64,000 nt of DNA from Tenacibaculum sp. 190524A02b (GTDB taxonomy: Bacteria > Bacteroidota > Bacteroidia > Flavobacteriales > Flavobacteriaceae), in assembly GCF_964036645.1 (NCBI RefSeq), contig NZ_OZ038525.1, positions 4,964,001-5,028,000 on the forward strand, given 5' to 3'. Below the pieces are notes generated by a model, which saw only the letters and a list, made by a program, of their open reading frames with translations, made no database searches and was not told the origin of the DNA. Shown here piece after piece: positions 17,636 to 25,796 of the stretch. The position numbers and the translations under genes were made by a program. The number at the start of each line of letters is the position of its first letter. Positions within the stretch are counted from its first letter, which is position 1.

Positions 17636-18715
17636 ATGAAGATTAGTACAAATAAAAGATATATTACATTTCTTTTTATAAGTTGGCAAATATTATTTTT
17701 TATATACACTTCTGGCCCAAACTTACTTTTAATAAAAAAAGAAGTAGGGTTAGAAGTGGATATCAGTATAAACTTAGATTCTGATCTTTGGTTAAAAGGG
17801 TTTATATGCGGTGTTTTGGCTTTTCTGTTAAGTTTTGGCACTTCTTTTATTATTGAAAATAAAGTCAATTTAAATAACCCTTTTAAAAAATACATTTTTA
17901 AAGCGCTAATAATATTTCTTATAGTTCAATTACTTTATACCTTATTAATATGGTTTCTAATGGAAAGCTCACTATTAAATATTGAAAGTAAAGATTATAC
18001 AATGCTTTCATTAGAAAAAATATACAATAGTCTCTATTTTTTTATCTTTAATAGCATTAGCCTTTTTATTTTTTTGATGATTAAAGCCCAAAACCGTTTA
18101 AAGAATGCAGAACTTAAACAACTTAGTTTAGAAGCTAATTTAAAAGAATCTCAGCTAGATACACTTAAAGGACAGCTTAATCCTCATTTTATGTTTAATA
18201 ATTTAAATAATATTCGTGGTTTAATGTTAGAAAACGTGCCAAGATCTAGAGAAATGATTACTAGACTTTCTGAAATGCTTCGTTATTCCCTTACTAAAAA
18301 TAAACTACATGCCATTTCATTAGAAGAGGAATTAGAAATGGTAGATAATTATGTGGCTATTTCTAAAATCCAAATGGAAGAACGCTTACAATTTGAAAAA
18401 GAAATTTTGATAAACCTTGAAGGGATTCAAATTCCACCAATGATTATACAAATGTTAATAGAAAATGCAATAAAACATGGTATTGCTCAGCTTAAAAAGG
18501 GAGGAAGAATTAAACTAACCATCTTACAAAAACATAAAATGCTGTATATAAAAGTTAGTAATACAGGACAATTGCAAATGGATAGTGATTCTACTAGATT
18601 AGGGGTAGAAAATATAAAACAACGTTTAGCTTTATTATATAAAGGAAAAGCTAGTTTTATTTTAAAAGAAGAAAATAATCAGGTATTAGCAACCATTAAA
18701 ATACCATTACTATGA
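17636..18715 (+). CDS. LytS/YehU-family sensor histidine kinase
   Basis: The protein (359 residues) begins with four hydrophobic helices (about 10-30, 53-72, 88-108, 130-150), a coiled coil, and the His_kinase domain with phosphorylated His184 in GQLNPHFMFNNLNNIRGLM. The ATPase domain has MLIENAIKHGIAQL (N box). It lacks an extracellular sensor domain, so it likely senses through its membrane helices. Its stop codon overlaps the ATG of the LytTR regulator (ATGA), so both are translated together. Confidence 0.9.
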   Translation: MKISTNKRYITFLFISWQILFFIYTSGPNLLLIKKEVGLEVDISINLDSDLWLKGFICGVLAFLLSFGTSFIIENKVNLNNPFKKYIFKALIIFLIVQLLYTLLIWFLMESSLLNIESKDYTMLSLEKIYNSLYFFIFNSISLFIFLMIKAQNRLKNAELKQLSLEANLKESQLDTLKGQLNPHFMFNNLNNIRGLMLENVPRSREMITRLSEMLRYSLTKNKLHAISLEEELEMVDNYVAISKIQMEERLQFEKEILINLEGIQIPPMIIQMLIENAIKHGIAQLKKGGRIKLTILQKHKMLYIKVSNTGQLQMDSDSTRLGVENIKQRLALLYKGKASFILKEENNQVLATIKIPLL

Positions 18716-19437
18716 TTATAAATGCAGTAATAGTAGAAGATTCACGTTTAGCACGAAATGAGTTAAAAGAGTTGATAAAAGATTTTTCAAATATTAATTT
18801 AATAGGAGAAGCCCAAGATGCAGATGAAGGCATTCTTTTAATTAAAAATACGAAGCCAGACTTATTGTTTTTAGATATTAACATGCCTGAAAAAGATGGG
18901 TTTCAAATGTTAGAAGAATTAGATGAGGTGCCCATGGTTATTTTTACCACAGCTTATAATGAATATGCTGTAAAATCATTTGAGTATAATGCCTTGGATT
19001 ATTTAATGAAGCCTATTAATAAAAAACGATTTAAAAGTGCTGTAGATAAGGTTTCTAAAAAAATAGCTTCACGTACTATTTCAGAACTACAAACTCAAAA
19101 ACTTTCAGAAAACAGTCAAATATTTATTAAAGAAGGAGAAGATTGTTGGTTAGTTAAACTTTATGAAATAACGCTTTTTGAAATTGTAGGAAATTATACA
19201 CGTGTTTATTTTCAGAATAACAAACCATTACTATATAAATCTTTAAATCAAATAGAAGAAAAATTACCCAATACTTATTTTTTTAGAGCCAACAGGCAGC
19301 AAATTATTAATACAAATCATATTGTAAATATAACACCTTGGTTTAATGGAAAGCTTAAATTAGAAATGAAGCAAGGAATTAATGTAGAAATATCAAGAAG
19401 GCAATCACAAAACTTTAAGAAGTTGTTAAGTATTTAA
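18712..19437 (+). CDS. LytTR-family response regulator
   Basis: Receiver domain at 1-120 with acidic residues Glu9-Asp10, phosphoacceptor Asp55 in LLFLDINMPEKDGF, and KPINKKRF. The LytTR DNA-binding domain occupies about 140-240 (IFIKEGEDCWLVKLYEI, VGNYTRVYF, FFRANRQQIINTNHI). It should bind direct repeats near the promoters of its targets. It is translationally coupled to the upstream LytS-type kinase. Confidence 0.92.
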   Translation: MIINAVIVEDSRLARNELKELIKDFSNINLIGEAQDADEGILLIKNTKPDLLFLDINMPEKDGFQMLEELDEVPMVIFTTAYNEYAVKSFEYNALDYLMKPINKKRFKSAVDKVSKKIASRTISELQTQKLSENSQIFIKEGEDCWLVKLYEITLFEIVGNYTRVYFQNNKPLLYKSLNQIEEKLPNTYFFRANRQQIINTNHIVNITPWFNGKLKLEMKQGINVEISRRQSQNFKKLLSI

Positions 19438-19768
19438 TTGTATAACAGTAATAAAAAAGTTGATGATTATGCACACAATATTTTTATTTAGCTTAAACTT
19501 TTTTAATAAGTAGCTTATCTATATTAGCTAATAAATTACAAAACGCAGTGCTGTTAAATTTTATGTATTTAGGTCAACCAAAAGGCGTGCGTAAGAAAAG
19601 ATAACGGTTAAAGTATAAAACTAGAAATAACTTATAACTTCAAGTTTTTATTTTTAATAGAGGTTATACTACTATTCTTATTGCTTTTAAAACATAAAGA
19701 GAAAGCAATAAAAATAAGGTAACCGTTTTAAATTGTTCCCTTATTTATGCTTATTAATATTCTGGAGT
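19438..19768. other. 331-bp intergenic region holding one copy of a 25-bp repeat
   Basis: Convergent spacer between the LytTR regulator and a leftward two-gene unit. It contains the left copy of the 25-bp direct repeat (19566-19590). Nothing else recognisable. Confidence 0.6.
19566..19590. repeat. 25-bp direct repeat, left copy
   Basis: Matches 21677-21701 at 24 of 25 positions, including the core AGGTCAAC and AAAAGGCGTGC. The two copies are 2111 bp apart in the same orientation and bracket the two leftward genes at 19769-21625. Confidence 0.7.
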
Positions 19769-20338
19769 TTAGTAATCAATAGCTTTAAAGGTTAATTCGC
19801 TTGTACTTTGCTTGTATTTATTGAGTATTTCTATAGAAATAGTTTCTGATTTCCACATAATAAACAAAGGATTTTCTTCTAAGCTTCCTTTTCTTGTTGT
19901 TACTATATTTTTACTTAACTCTTGTTTAAATAAAGTATCGTTAATAGAGGTTTTAGCTATTCTTTTTTCTTGTTCAATTACTTGAATTGAGTTAGGTGCA
20001 CCATAAGCAGCTTGTAAACTTTTGTAAAATTGATTGTTTACTAGTTGATTAAAGTGAATTGTTAATGAAATTACTTTTTTCTTGTTGTTAAGAATCAAAG
20101 AAATTGCCTTATAAGACTGTTGATAATAGTATTTATCTTCTTCTAAAAAAGCAAAGTATAATTGTTTGTTACTAGTGTGTATATTACTAAAACTTAAAGT
20201 TAGTATTTTATTTACCTCAGACACTTCTTTTCCTAAACAAGTTTCAAATTCTTTATGATTTATATTCATTGTAATCTGGTTAAAAAGTAATAAATATGAT
20301 ATAAATACTTGCATTCTATTATCTAATAGTTTAAACAA
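19769..20338 (-). CDS. hypothetical protein, up to 189 aa
   Basis: Not recognised. The first 23 codons may not be translated: an internal Met at residue 24 (MNINHKEFETCLGKE) gives a soluble protein of 166 residues, while a start at residue 9 would give a hydrophobic leader (MQVFISYLLLFNQIT) resembling a signal peptide. The remainder is mixed alpha/beta with a YGAPNSIQVIEQ segment. It follows the lipoprotein gene by six bases and is surely in the same transcript. Confidence 0.55.
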   Translation of the reverse strand: MFKLLDNRMQVFISYLLLFNQITMNINHKEFETCLGKEVSEVNKILTLSFSNIHTSNKQLYFAFLEEDKYYYQQSYKAISLILNNKKKVISLTIHFNQLVNNQFYKSLQAAYGAPNSIQVIEQEKRIAKTSINDTLFKQELSKNIVTTRKGSLEENPLFIMWKSETISIEILNKYKQSTSELTFKAIDY

Positions 20339-20344
20339 ATATAA

Positions 20345-21625
20345 TTAATTACAATCTGTTTTTGCTCCAATCAAGCTTGTTAAATAGGGAGCAGGACTTC
20401 TAATGCTAAAAGGTGCGTCAGGAGTCATTCTTCCACCATAAACAGCTAAAGCGGTTTGTATACTCTGTTTAAAAAAATCACCTACTTGCTCTTTAGAAGC
20501 TCTTGGGTTTATTCCATAATAAACATCTGTAGCTCTAATAGCTGCAGTTATAGCTTTGGCTGTATTATTAGCAGCTTGTCCATTGGTTATTCCAGTAGGC
20601 ATTGTAAAGTAAACTATAGGGAAGTTTGAGGTTACTTCATAGGCTTTAATTCTTCCATCGCTCGTTACTTCTAAACTATAAAAAGTATGTTTAAAGTCTT
20701 TTACTCCACAAGCTCGTTGTAAAGAACCCGGAGGCTGGGCATATTCAAAACTTCTACAATCCGCTCCTAAAAGTGGGTTGTCTTCTTCGGATGGGACTTC
20801 AGGATTATCATTAAGTGTACTTACCGTGGGAATATATAGTGGAGGTGTACAAGTACCATCAGGATAACATCTTTCTTCTTGTGATGAATATACGTATACA
20901 GGTCCTGGGTTTGCACCAAAAGCTGAACTACTCACGCTCCCTCCACCACCACTTCCTTGTGAGGTTGTACTAGTATGAAAAGTAGCTTTTATTGGTTGCC
21001 CTTGATTTGGGCAAATCATGGTTGTTATAGTACCTCCAGGATTTGCAGTACTTACTTGTACCCAGTTGCCATTGTTATAATATCCGCATTCACAAGTTGG
21101 AGGTGATTCAATAGTAATAAAGGTGCAGTTATTATTCCTATTGTATGTTTTATTTTTAGTTTTAACATTTTTCTCTTTTTCGTCTGCTATTTTTTGAAGG
21201 CTTATTTTATTTCCGGATGTAGATGTTTTTAGTATATATTTAGTTAGTCCTTTATTGTTTTTTTCAATAATTAAATAATAAAGGTATTTTTTATCTATAT
21301 AGCTTAATGGTTCTATGGGGATTGAATAAGTAAGCTGATCTTTTATTTTACTTGTTAATACATAGTTTTGTAATAATTTAAATTTTATTTCTTCATTAGA
21401 GCTTTTAAAGTAGTTATAATTTGTTGCATCAAGTATTTTTAAATTACTCTCTTTAATTATTGAGGTATCTAAAAAATCATTATAGCTTACAACAGCTACA
21501 GACTTTTTAATTTTTAAAGTTTCTACTTTTTCTGTAGTACTACAATTTTTAAGTGTAAATGAAATTATAATTAAGAATATTAAAGTTTTTATAGAGTTAA
21601 AGTTTTTTATTCTTTTTTTCTTCAT
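20345..21625 (-). CDS. large lipoprotein of unknown function, 426 aa
   Basis: The N-terminus is a lipoprotein signal (LIFLIIISFTLKNC, lipidated cysteine about residue 28). Residues 30-155 are a mixed domain; a Cys-rich patch follows (TCECGYYNNGNWVQ), then a Gly/Ser linker (SQGSGGGGSVSSSA) and a C-terminal domain of about 130 residues with a further cysteine pair (DCRSFEY, RACGV) and a final cysteine. No family is recognised. It forms a two-gene unit with the gene six bases downstream; the pair is bracketed by a 25-bp direct repeat. Confidence 0.6.
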   Translation of the reverse strand: MKKKRIKNFNSIKTLIFLIIISFTLKNCSTTEKVETLKIKKSVAVVSYNDFLDTSIIKESNLKILDATNYNYFKSSNEEIKFKLLQNYVLTSKIKDQLTYSIPIEPLSYIDKKYLYYLIIEKNNKGLTKYILKTSTSGNKISLQKIADEKEKNVKTKNKTYNRNNNCTFITIESPPTCECGYYNNGNWVQVSTANPGGTITTMICPNQGQPIKATFHTSTTSQGSGGGGSVSSSAFGANPGPVYVYSSQEERCYPDGTCTPPLYIPTVSTLNDNPEVPSEEDNPLLGADCRSFEYAQPPGSLQRACGVKDFKHTFYSLEVTSDGRIKAYEVTSNFPIVYFTMPTGITNGQAANNTAKAITAAIRATDVYYGINPRASKEQVGDFFKQSIQTALAVYGGRMTPDAPFSIRSPAPYLTSLIGAKTDCN

Positions 21626-21676
21626 GATTTCTAAAGATTTTAGGAGTATGGTAAGTTGTTTTTGTATAATTAATTA

Positions 21677-21701
21677 TATTTAGGTCAACTAAAAGGCGTG
21701 C
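21677..21701. repeat. 25-bp direct repeat, right copy
   Basis: Right-hand copy of the repeat at 19566, with one mismatch (T for C after GGTCAAC). It lies in the promoter region of the large lipoprotein gene, about 50 bases upstream of its start. Confidence 0.7.
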
Positions 21702-21815
21702 AACCGATATTGTGTACTAAACCAAACACTAAGCACACCTAATAGTTGACCATTTCAAGGAAAGAACAGTTAATTACAATTATAAGTACCCTTCTAAACT
21801 TATAAAAGCACTAAC

Positions 21816-21995
21816 CTAATTAGGAAATACAAACAAGGGTACTGAGCCTTGTTTTTGTATTTCACGGGCGTCACTCAACGTATCAATGATTTCCTTCTGC
21901 AAAACTACATTTTGTACATCATCACTATACACACTGGCATAGGCTTCTACAATAGCTAACAATCTGTAATGATTGTGAAGTATGTTTGTTTTCAT
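21816..21995 (-). CDS. small hypothetical protein, 59 aa
   Basis: A 59-codon frame starting with ATG at 21995 (MKTNILHNHYRLLAIVEAYA) and ending FPN. It reads as a coherent helical protein (VQNVVLQKEIIDTLSDAREI) with normal codon use, and no signal peptide. It is divergent from the HTH regulator at 22237 with a 240-bp shared promoter region, an arrangement typical of a regulator and its target. No family is recognised. Confidence 0.55.
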   Translation of the reverse strand: MKTNILHNHYRLLAIVEAYASVYSDDVQNVVLQKEIIDTLSDAREIQKQGSVPLFVFPN

Positions 21996-22236
21996 AAAGT
22001 ATGGGGATTGGTTGCTGATGGTTTGGGTAGTTGATAAACATTTTTAGTTATTAATAAGGTTACTTTCTTTATTCTTTTATTGTATACATGCCTGTACGTC
22101 TTATATACGCAAGTTGTACCTCTTAAAAGGTTATATTTACATATATTTGTTAGCAACGTTTGACATTTCAAATATACAACAAAAAAAGTGTAAAACAACT
22201 TTTTTAGTGTATGTTTTAAAAAAAATATTCTTTACG

Positions 22237-22662
22237 ATGGATATTAGGATTAAAAAATCTATTGAGGTTATACATTTTATAGTAGAAGATTTGGCACTGG
22301 GTAATGTAAAAAAATTATCAGAAGAATTAGGTTTTGATAGACCTGAAAGGCTTTATAAAATAGTAAGAGGAAAATCGGCTATTAGTAGAAATTTAGCATC
22401 TATTATTCATGAAAAATATCCACAATATTCAATAGAGTGGTTGTTAACAGGCGTAAAGGCTAAGGAGGAAACAACACTGTATTTTGAAAAAGAAGGAGTA
22501 AAAGTTACCATAGATGAATTGGCTGCTTTTGTAGTAGCTAATGAAGAAGCTTTTATGAAACAAAAAGTATTTGCTAATATGGTAGGGATTAAAGTAGCTA
22601 AAAAAGTGGCACAAATTACTGCCTCTAAAGAAGATTTATTAGCATATTTAAAAAGTGAATAA
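22237..22662 (+). CDS. helix-turn-helix regulator (cI/Cro-like), 141 aa
   Basis: The ATG at 22237 (MDIRIKKSIEVIHFIVEDL) is chosen; an in-frame start at 22114 would add 41 unrelated residues. The N-terminal 65 residues form a phage-repressor-like HTH (NVKKLSEELGFDRPERLYKIVRGKSAI) followed by IHEKYPQYSIEWLLTG, the usual end of this Bacteroidetes HTH family. The C-terminal part is helical. It is divergent from the 59-residue gene and probably controls the shared promoter region. Confidence 0.8.
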   Translation: MDIRIKKSIEVIHFIVEDLALGNVKKLSEELGFDRPERLYKIVRGKSAISRNLASIIHEKYPQYSIEWLLTGVKAKEETTLYFEKEGVKVTIDELAAFVVANEEAFMKQKVFANMVGIKVAKKVAQITASKEDLLAYLKSE

Positions 22663-22700
22663 TACACTTTTTAAATTGTATAAGTTGTTTTTTAATAAGT

Positions 22701-22868
22701 CTATAAAAAATACTTGTTTAAGTTTTGAATAGAAATGGCTTTGTATTTGGCTATTTCATCTTCCTGTTTTTTTATAATAACCTCTAATTGTTCCTCTTTA
22801 TCTTTAATAGGAATTTGAGCCGTTTGCTGTAGCTGTTCTATAACTTTCTTTTTCTTTTTACTTTCCAT
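22701..22868 (-). CDS. small coiled-coil protein, 55 aa
   Basis: The ATG at 22868 overlaps the end of the upstream membrane-protein gene by 11 bases, implying translational coupling. The product is a highly charged helix (MESKKKKKVIEQLQQTAQ, then KEEQLEVIIKKQEDEIAKYK), with heptad spacing suited to a coiled coil. It could bind the cytoplasmic tail of the membrane protein. Function unknown. Confidence 0.55.
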   Translation of the reverse strand: MESKKKKKVIEQLQQTAQIPIKDKEEQLEVIIKKQEDEIAKYKAISIQNLNKYFL

Positions 22869-23670
22869 TTTTTGATACTTTATCTAATAATTCCCATTTT
22901 TCATGCTCCTTATCTTCTTTGGTGTTTTTTAATACATGTGATACCAAATCACGAATGTTTTCCAATAGTTTTTCTTCAATAACAAAAGTTCTTCTTAAAA
23001 AGTGATATATAAAGTAAGATAGCGGTACTAAAACAGCAAGTATGTATAAGGTATAAATAGAAAGAGAAAAATCATTAGAGGTTTTAAATATAGCATGGTA
23101 TAACCAAAATAAAGAAACTAAAATAAACCCCATTGAGGCATGTGGTTCATACCATTTTAATAAACCAGCTCTTTTTAAACGGGCATCTTTAATAGCTAAA
23201 AAGCTGGCACATATAAAAAGAGAAAGTAATACACCAAATAACCATAACCAATAGTTAAGACTTCCTCTACCATTAAAAGCAAATTCGTGAGTATATAGTT
23301 TTCGTTTTTTACTAATTTCTCTAAAGGCGGTAATACGTGCTTTTTCGTTGGTTGCTTTGATGGAAAAGTAAGCTTCTTTTGTAATCAAGTTGTTTTTAAA
23401 TAAACTATCATGCACATATTCCTTATGGTTCCAAAATTGTTTAAGAGTAGCTCTTTCCTTATTGAGTTTATATATTTTAGGGTTTTTACTAGTAGGAGTA
23501 AAAAATTTATGAGGAAAAGATGCTGTTATTCCAATAACTAAAAAAATAACAGCTACTATACTCCTTGAATATTTTTTAGCCTTCTCCGTCGTCGTCTGGG
23601 TCGGAATCTTTAATTGTTCCATCATCTCCTGGTTCAATGAATTGGACTCTTTGTTGTTCTCTACTTTCAA
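22858..23670 (-). CDS. integral membrane protein, up to 270 aa
   Basis: Four hydrophobic helices are visible: VAVIFLVIGITASF, LWLFGVLLSLFICASFLA, GFILVSLFWLYHAIF and LYILAVLVPLSYFIY, with a long soluble loop between the first two and a charged C-terminal tail. The given start overlaps the upstream lipoprotein gene by 95 bases; internal Met codons at 23625 and 23622 (MEQLKIPTQTTTEK) shorten the overlap to about 50 and are perhaps the true start. No family recognised. Middle gene of a three-gene micro-operon. Confidence 0.6.
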   Translation of the reverse strand: MKVENNKESNSLNQEMMEQLKIPTQTTTEKAKKYSRSIVAVIFLVIGITASFPHKFFTPTSKNPKIYKLNKERATLKQFWNHKEYVHDSLFKNNLITKEAYFSIKATNEKARITAFREISKKRKLYTHEFAFNGRGSLNYWLWLFGVLLSLFICASFLAIKDARLKRAGLLKWYEPHASMGFILVSLFWLYHAIFKTSNDFSLSIYTLYILAVLVPLSYFIYHFLRRTFVIEEKLLENIRDLVSHVLKNTKEDKEHEKWELLDKVSKNGK

Positions 23671-23752
23671 CTTCTTCTAATGTATTATCTGTACAACTAG
23701 CCAGTACTAACATACCTATTATAGCGCTTATAATTAATGTTACTTTTTTCAT
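23576..23752 (-). CDS. small acidic lipoprotein, 58 aa
   Basis: ATG at 23752 gives a textbook lipoprotein signal (LIISAIIGMLVLASC, lipidated cysteine at residue 20) and a short acidic tail (DSDPDDDGEG at the end). The gene overlaps the next gene in a different frame by 50-95 bases, depending on that gene's start. Mature protein is under 40 residues, so it may be a membrane-tethered peptide accompanying the membrane protein. Confidence 0.65.
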   Translation of the reverse strand: MKKVTLIISAIIGMLVLASCTDNTLEEVESREQQRVQFIEPGDDGTIKDSDPDDDGEG

Positions 23753-24530
23753 GTTTACATTGGTTTTTTTTATTAATAACTAATGTAAATATACTATGAA
23801 ATAACAGAGGGTGTAAGTGTTTTTGTGTTGGTTATTAGTTAGTTGTTGTGTTTTTGTAAGCTTCAAACATAAAGGGTTTTTGTGTGAATTGCAATACTCA
23901 GTTTCCCTGAAATGTATCTAAGGGTTTTCCCTTAATATTAGTTGTTTTTTGCCTTTGGCTGTTAGCTTTGAGCCATTGGCTTTTGGCTAACTGTATGTGA
24001 AAAGATTGCTTCGATGCCTTGTAGTGACGTTGAGTTGTGTCATTCCGAACGTAGTTTACGAAGTGAAGGAATCTTTTTATCAATTTTCTGTAATGTAGTT
24101 ATTAGTTTTTAATTAGTAGTAACTTAAAACTTATCATTTAAAATAAAAAGATCACTTCTTTTCACTGCGTTACAATCGTGATGACATTGTTTAAAATTTT
24201 ACTGTCATTCCGAGTGTCGACTGTAAGGAGATGTATCGAGAACAATTCCGAATATGAAAATTCCTCGATAAAAAAGAGTTTCAATTGTATTACAAATAAT
24301 TTCAAGGGTAGTACATTTTAGTGTTAAAAAGGAGCATTACCAGTTACATATAAGTCAACTCATAAATAAACTACCCTTGTGCAAGGCATTTTTGCTATTA
24401 AAAAGACTGAATGTTAAAAAAATATTAAACAAAGGTTAAAACTAGTTGAGGTTGTTGTACTTATTGAATTCTGTTTTATATTAGCGTACCTCTTAAAAGA
24501 AAAATTGTTAATCATTAATTATTTTATATC
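23753..24530. other. 778-bp non-coding region with repeat elements
   Basis: No gene is supported. It contains a TAAGGGTTTTCCCTTA hairpin (23918-23934), a GCCTTTGGCT/GGCTTTTGGCT-rich stretch near 23950-24000, and an imperfect inverted element at 24001-24076 typical of dispersed flavobacterial intergenic repeats. A further fragment with GTCATTCCGAG lies near 24204. The remainder is AT-rich. Confidence 0.6.
24001..24076. repeat. dispersed intergenic repeat (REP-like inverted element)
   Basis: The ends AAAGATTGCTTC and GAAGGAATCTTT are imperfect inverted repeats, and the inside carries GTCATTCCGAACGTAG, a phrase that recurs in the intergenic repeats of many Bacteroidetes genomes (from general knowledge). 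A partial relative, GTCATTCCGAGTGTCGA, is near 24204. Confidence 0.5.
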
Positions 24531-24947
24531 ATGGAATTAGACGTAAGTTTATTGACCACCGTTGCAGAATGTGAAACTGCTATTGAAATTACTCAAGCCG
24601 AAAAAACGCTATTGGAAAGAAGATTGCGAAATCTAGGAGAATCTTTAGAGGGAAAATCTTCCAAAACAGTAGAAGTAAAAGAAGGAATTGTAAGTGTACA
24701 AGCCATTATAACTGGGTACCAAGCAGCCTTAGAGGTAATTAGCGACGCTAAAGAAAAACGAAATTTGGAGTTAAAAATTGAACGTGAAGAAACCAAATTA
24801 AAATCGTTACAAAACAGAGATGCTAATTATAGTGCGGTAGATGTAATTGAAAGCCAGTTAAACCACCAGCAATTAGATTCACAAATACCTGTTTTAGAAG
24901 CAGCTATTTCACAATTAGAAGCGCGTAAAGCAGTCTTAACTGCTTAG
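24531..24947 (+). CDS. coiled-coil protein, 138 aa
   Basis: Almost entirely helical with heptad patterns (ECETAIEITQAEKTLLERRL, KRNLELKIEREETKLKSL) and no cysteine, signal peptide or membrane helix. It is followed by a 97-bp repeat array and then another coiled-coil gene. Upstream, GTACCTCTTAAAAG (24486-24499) also occurs at 22116-22129, before the HTH gene, so both may share a regulatory element. The family is not recognised. Confidence 0.65.
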   Translation: MELDVSLLTTVAECETAIEITQAEKTLLERRLRNLGESLEGKSSKTVEVKEGIVSVQAIITGYQAALEVISDAKEKRNLELKIEREETKLKSLQNRDANYSAVDVIESQLNHQQLDSQIPVLEAAISQLEARKAVLTA

Positions 24948-24993
24948 TGTATTGTAGCCTAACGTATTATGTTGGGCTTTTTTGGAGGCCATT

Positions 24994-25224
24994 TGTACAA
25001 GAAAATTTTTCAGAAAAAAAAGTTTGTACAGGTCTGTACAAGAAAAAAAATGCAAAAAAAAAGTTTGTACAGCAAATGCTTGTACACCGTTGTACAAGAA
25101 AATTTTTCAGAAAAAAAAGTTTGTACAAGTCTGTACAAGAAAAAAAATGACAAAAAAAAGTTTGTACAGCAAATGTTTGTACACCGTTGTACAAGAAAAT
25201 TTTTTAGAGAAAAAAGTTTGTACA
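24994..25224. repeat. 97-bp tandem repeat array with 12 TGTACA palindromes
   Basis: A 97-bp unit is present about 2.4 times. TGTACA starts at 24994, 25025, 25035, 25066, 25081, 25091, 25122, 25132, 25163, 25178, 25188 and 25219, giving the spacing series 31-10-31-15-10 that repeats exactly. Between the palindromes lie A-rich tracts (GAAAATTTTTCAGAAAA and similar). All six frames are largely open only because the unit lacks stops; I do not consider them genes. The 10 and 31 spacings are near one and three helical turns, as for operator arrays. Confidence 0.9.
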
Positions 25225-25265
25225 AGATTTTTCTAGGAAGATTACTAAAATAAAATTGCAAAAAA

Positions 25266-25796
25266 ATGCTAAACAGTATTAAACTACATTATAATATAAC
25301 CACTACTATTTTGGCTAAATATTTACGCAGCTCTTATAGTTTTGTTAACTCGTTAGTTGTTGGGCGTAGGCAAATGAGTTTGCCACATTACCAAGCTTTG
25401 ATTCCTTTGCACAATGCCTTAGCATTAAAACTACCAGTAACCGAGCTTTCTGGGGCTATTAATTTTATAGAAGTAGAGGAGAAGAAGTGTATTGAACACT
25501 TAGAAAAATACGCTAAAAAAATAACCGAAAGTATAGAGAAGCGTAAAGAAACCTTGCAGGCCTTAGAGCTTACCCGATTAAACTGGTTACGAGGTATCCA
25601 TGCTTGTAATGAGTTGTTAAAAACAAACTTAACACAAGAGCAACAACATTGGATAGGTTTGCGTAAATCGCACTTAGAAATTCGATTAAAAGAGCGATCG
25701 TTAGTTAAGGTATTGCAAATTCAGAGTGAAGTAAATGGGCTAGAAGCACAGTATACCTTTTTATTGGAGGAAATTAAACGTTTAAAAGCCAAGTAA
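25266..25796 (+). CDS. coiled-coil protein with HTH-like N-terminus, 176 aa
   Basis: Residues 5-50 (ITTTILAKYLRSSYSFVNSL and VVGRRQMSLPHYQALIPLH) have the helix pattern of a Cro/cI-type DNA-binding domain, followed by about 120 residues of coiled coil (KCIEHLEKYAKKITESIEKR, and a final LEEIKRLKAK). A dimeric DNA-binding protein is a fair guess. It begins 41 bases after the TGTACA repeat array, which would be a natural operator. Unknown family. Confidence 0.6.
   Translation: MLNSIKLHYNITTTILAKYLRSSYSFVNSLVVGRRQMSLPHYQALIPLHNALALKLPVTELSGAINFIEVEEKKCIEHLEKYAKKITESIEKRKETLQALELTRLNWLRGIHACNELLKTNLTQEQQHWIGLRKSHLEIRLKERSLVKVLQIQSEVNGLEAQYTFLLEEIKRLKAK

Noticed and set aside
23898..24083. 61-codon minus-strand frame
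   Set aside because: It is made of dispersed intergenic repeat sequence, including the REP-like inverted element.
24947..25261. Five overlapping open frames on both strands inside the 97-bp repeat
   Set aside because: They exist only because the repeat unit lacks stop codons; their proteins are low-complexity repeats of the same unit read in different frames.
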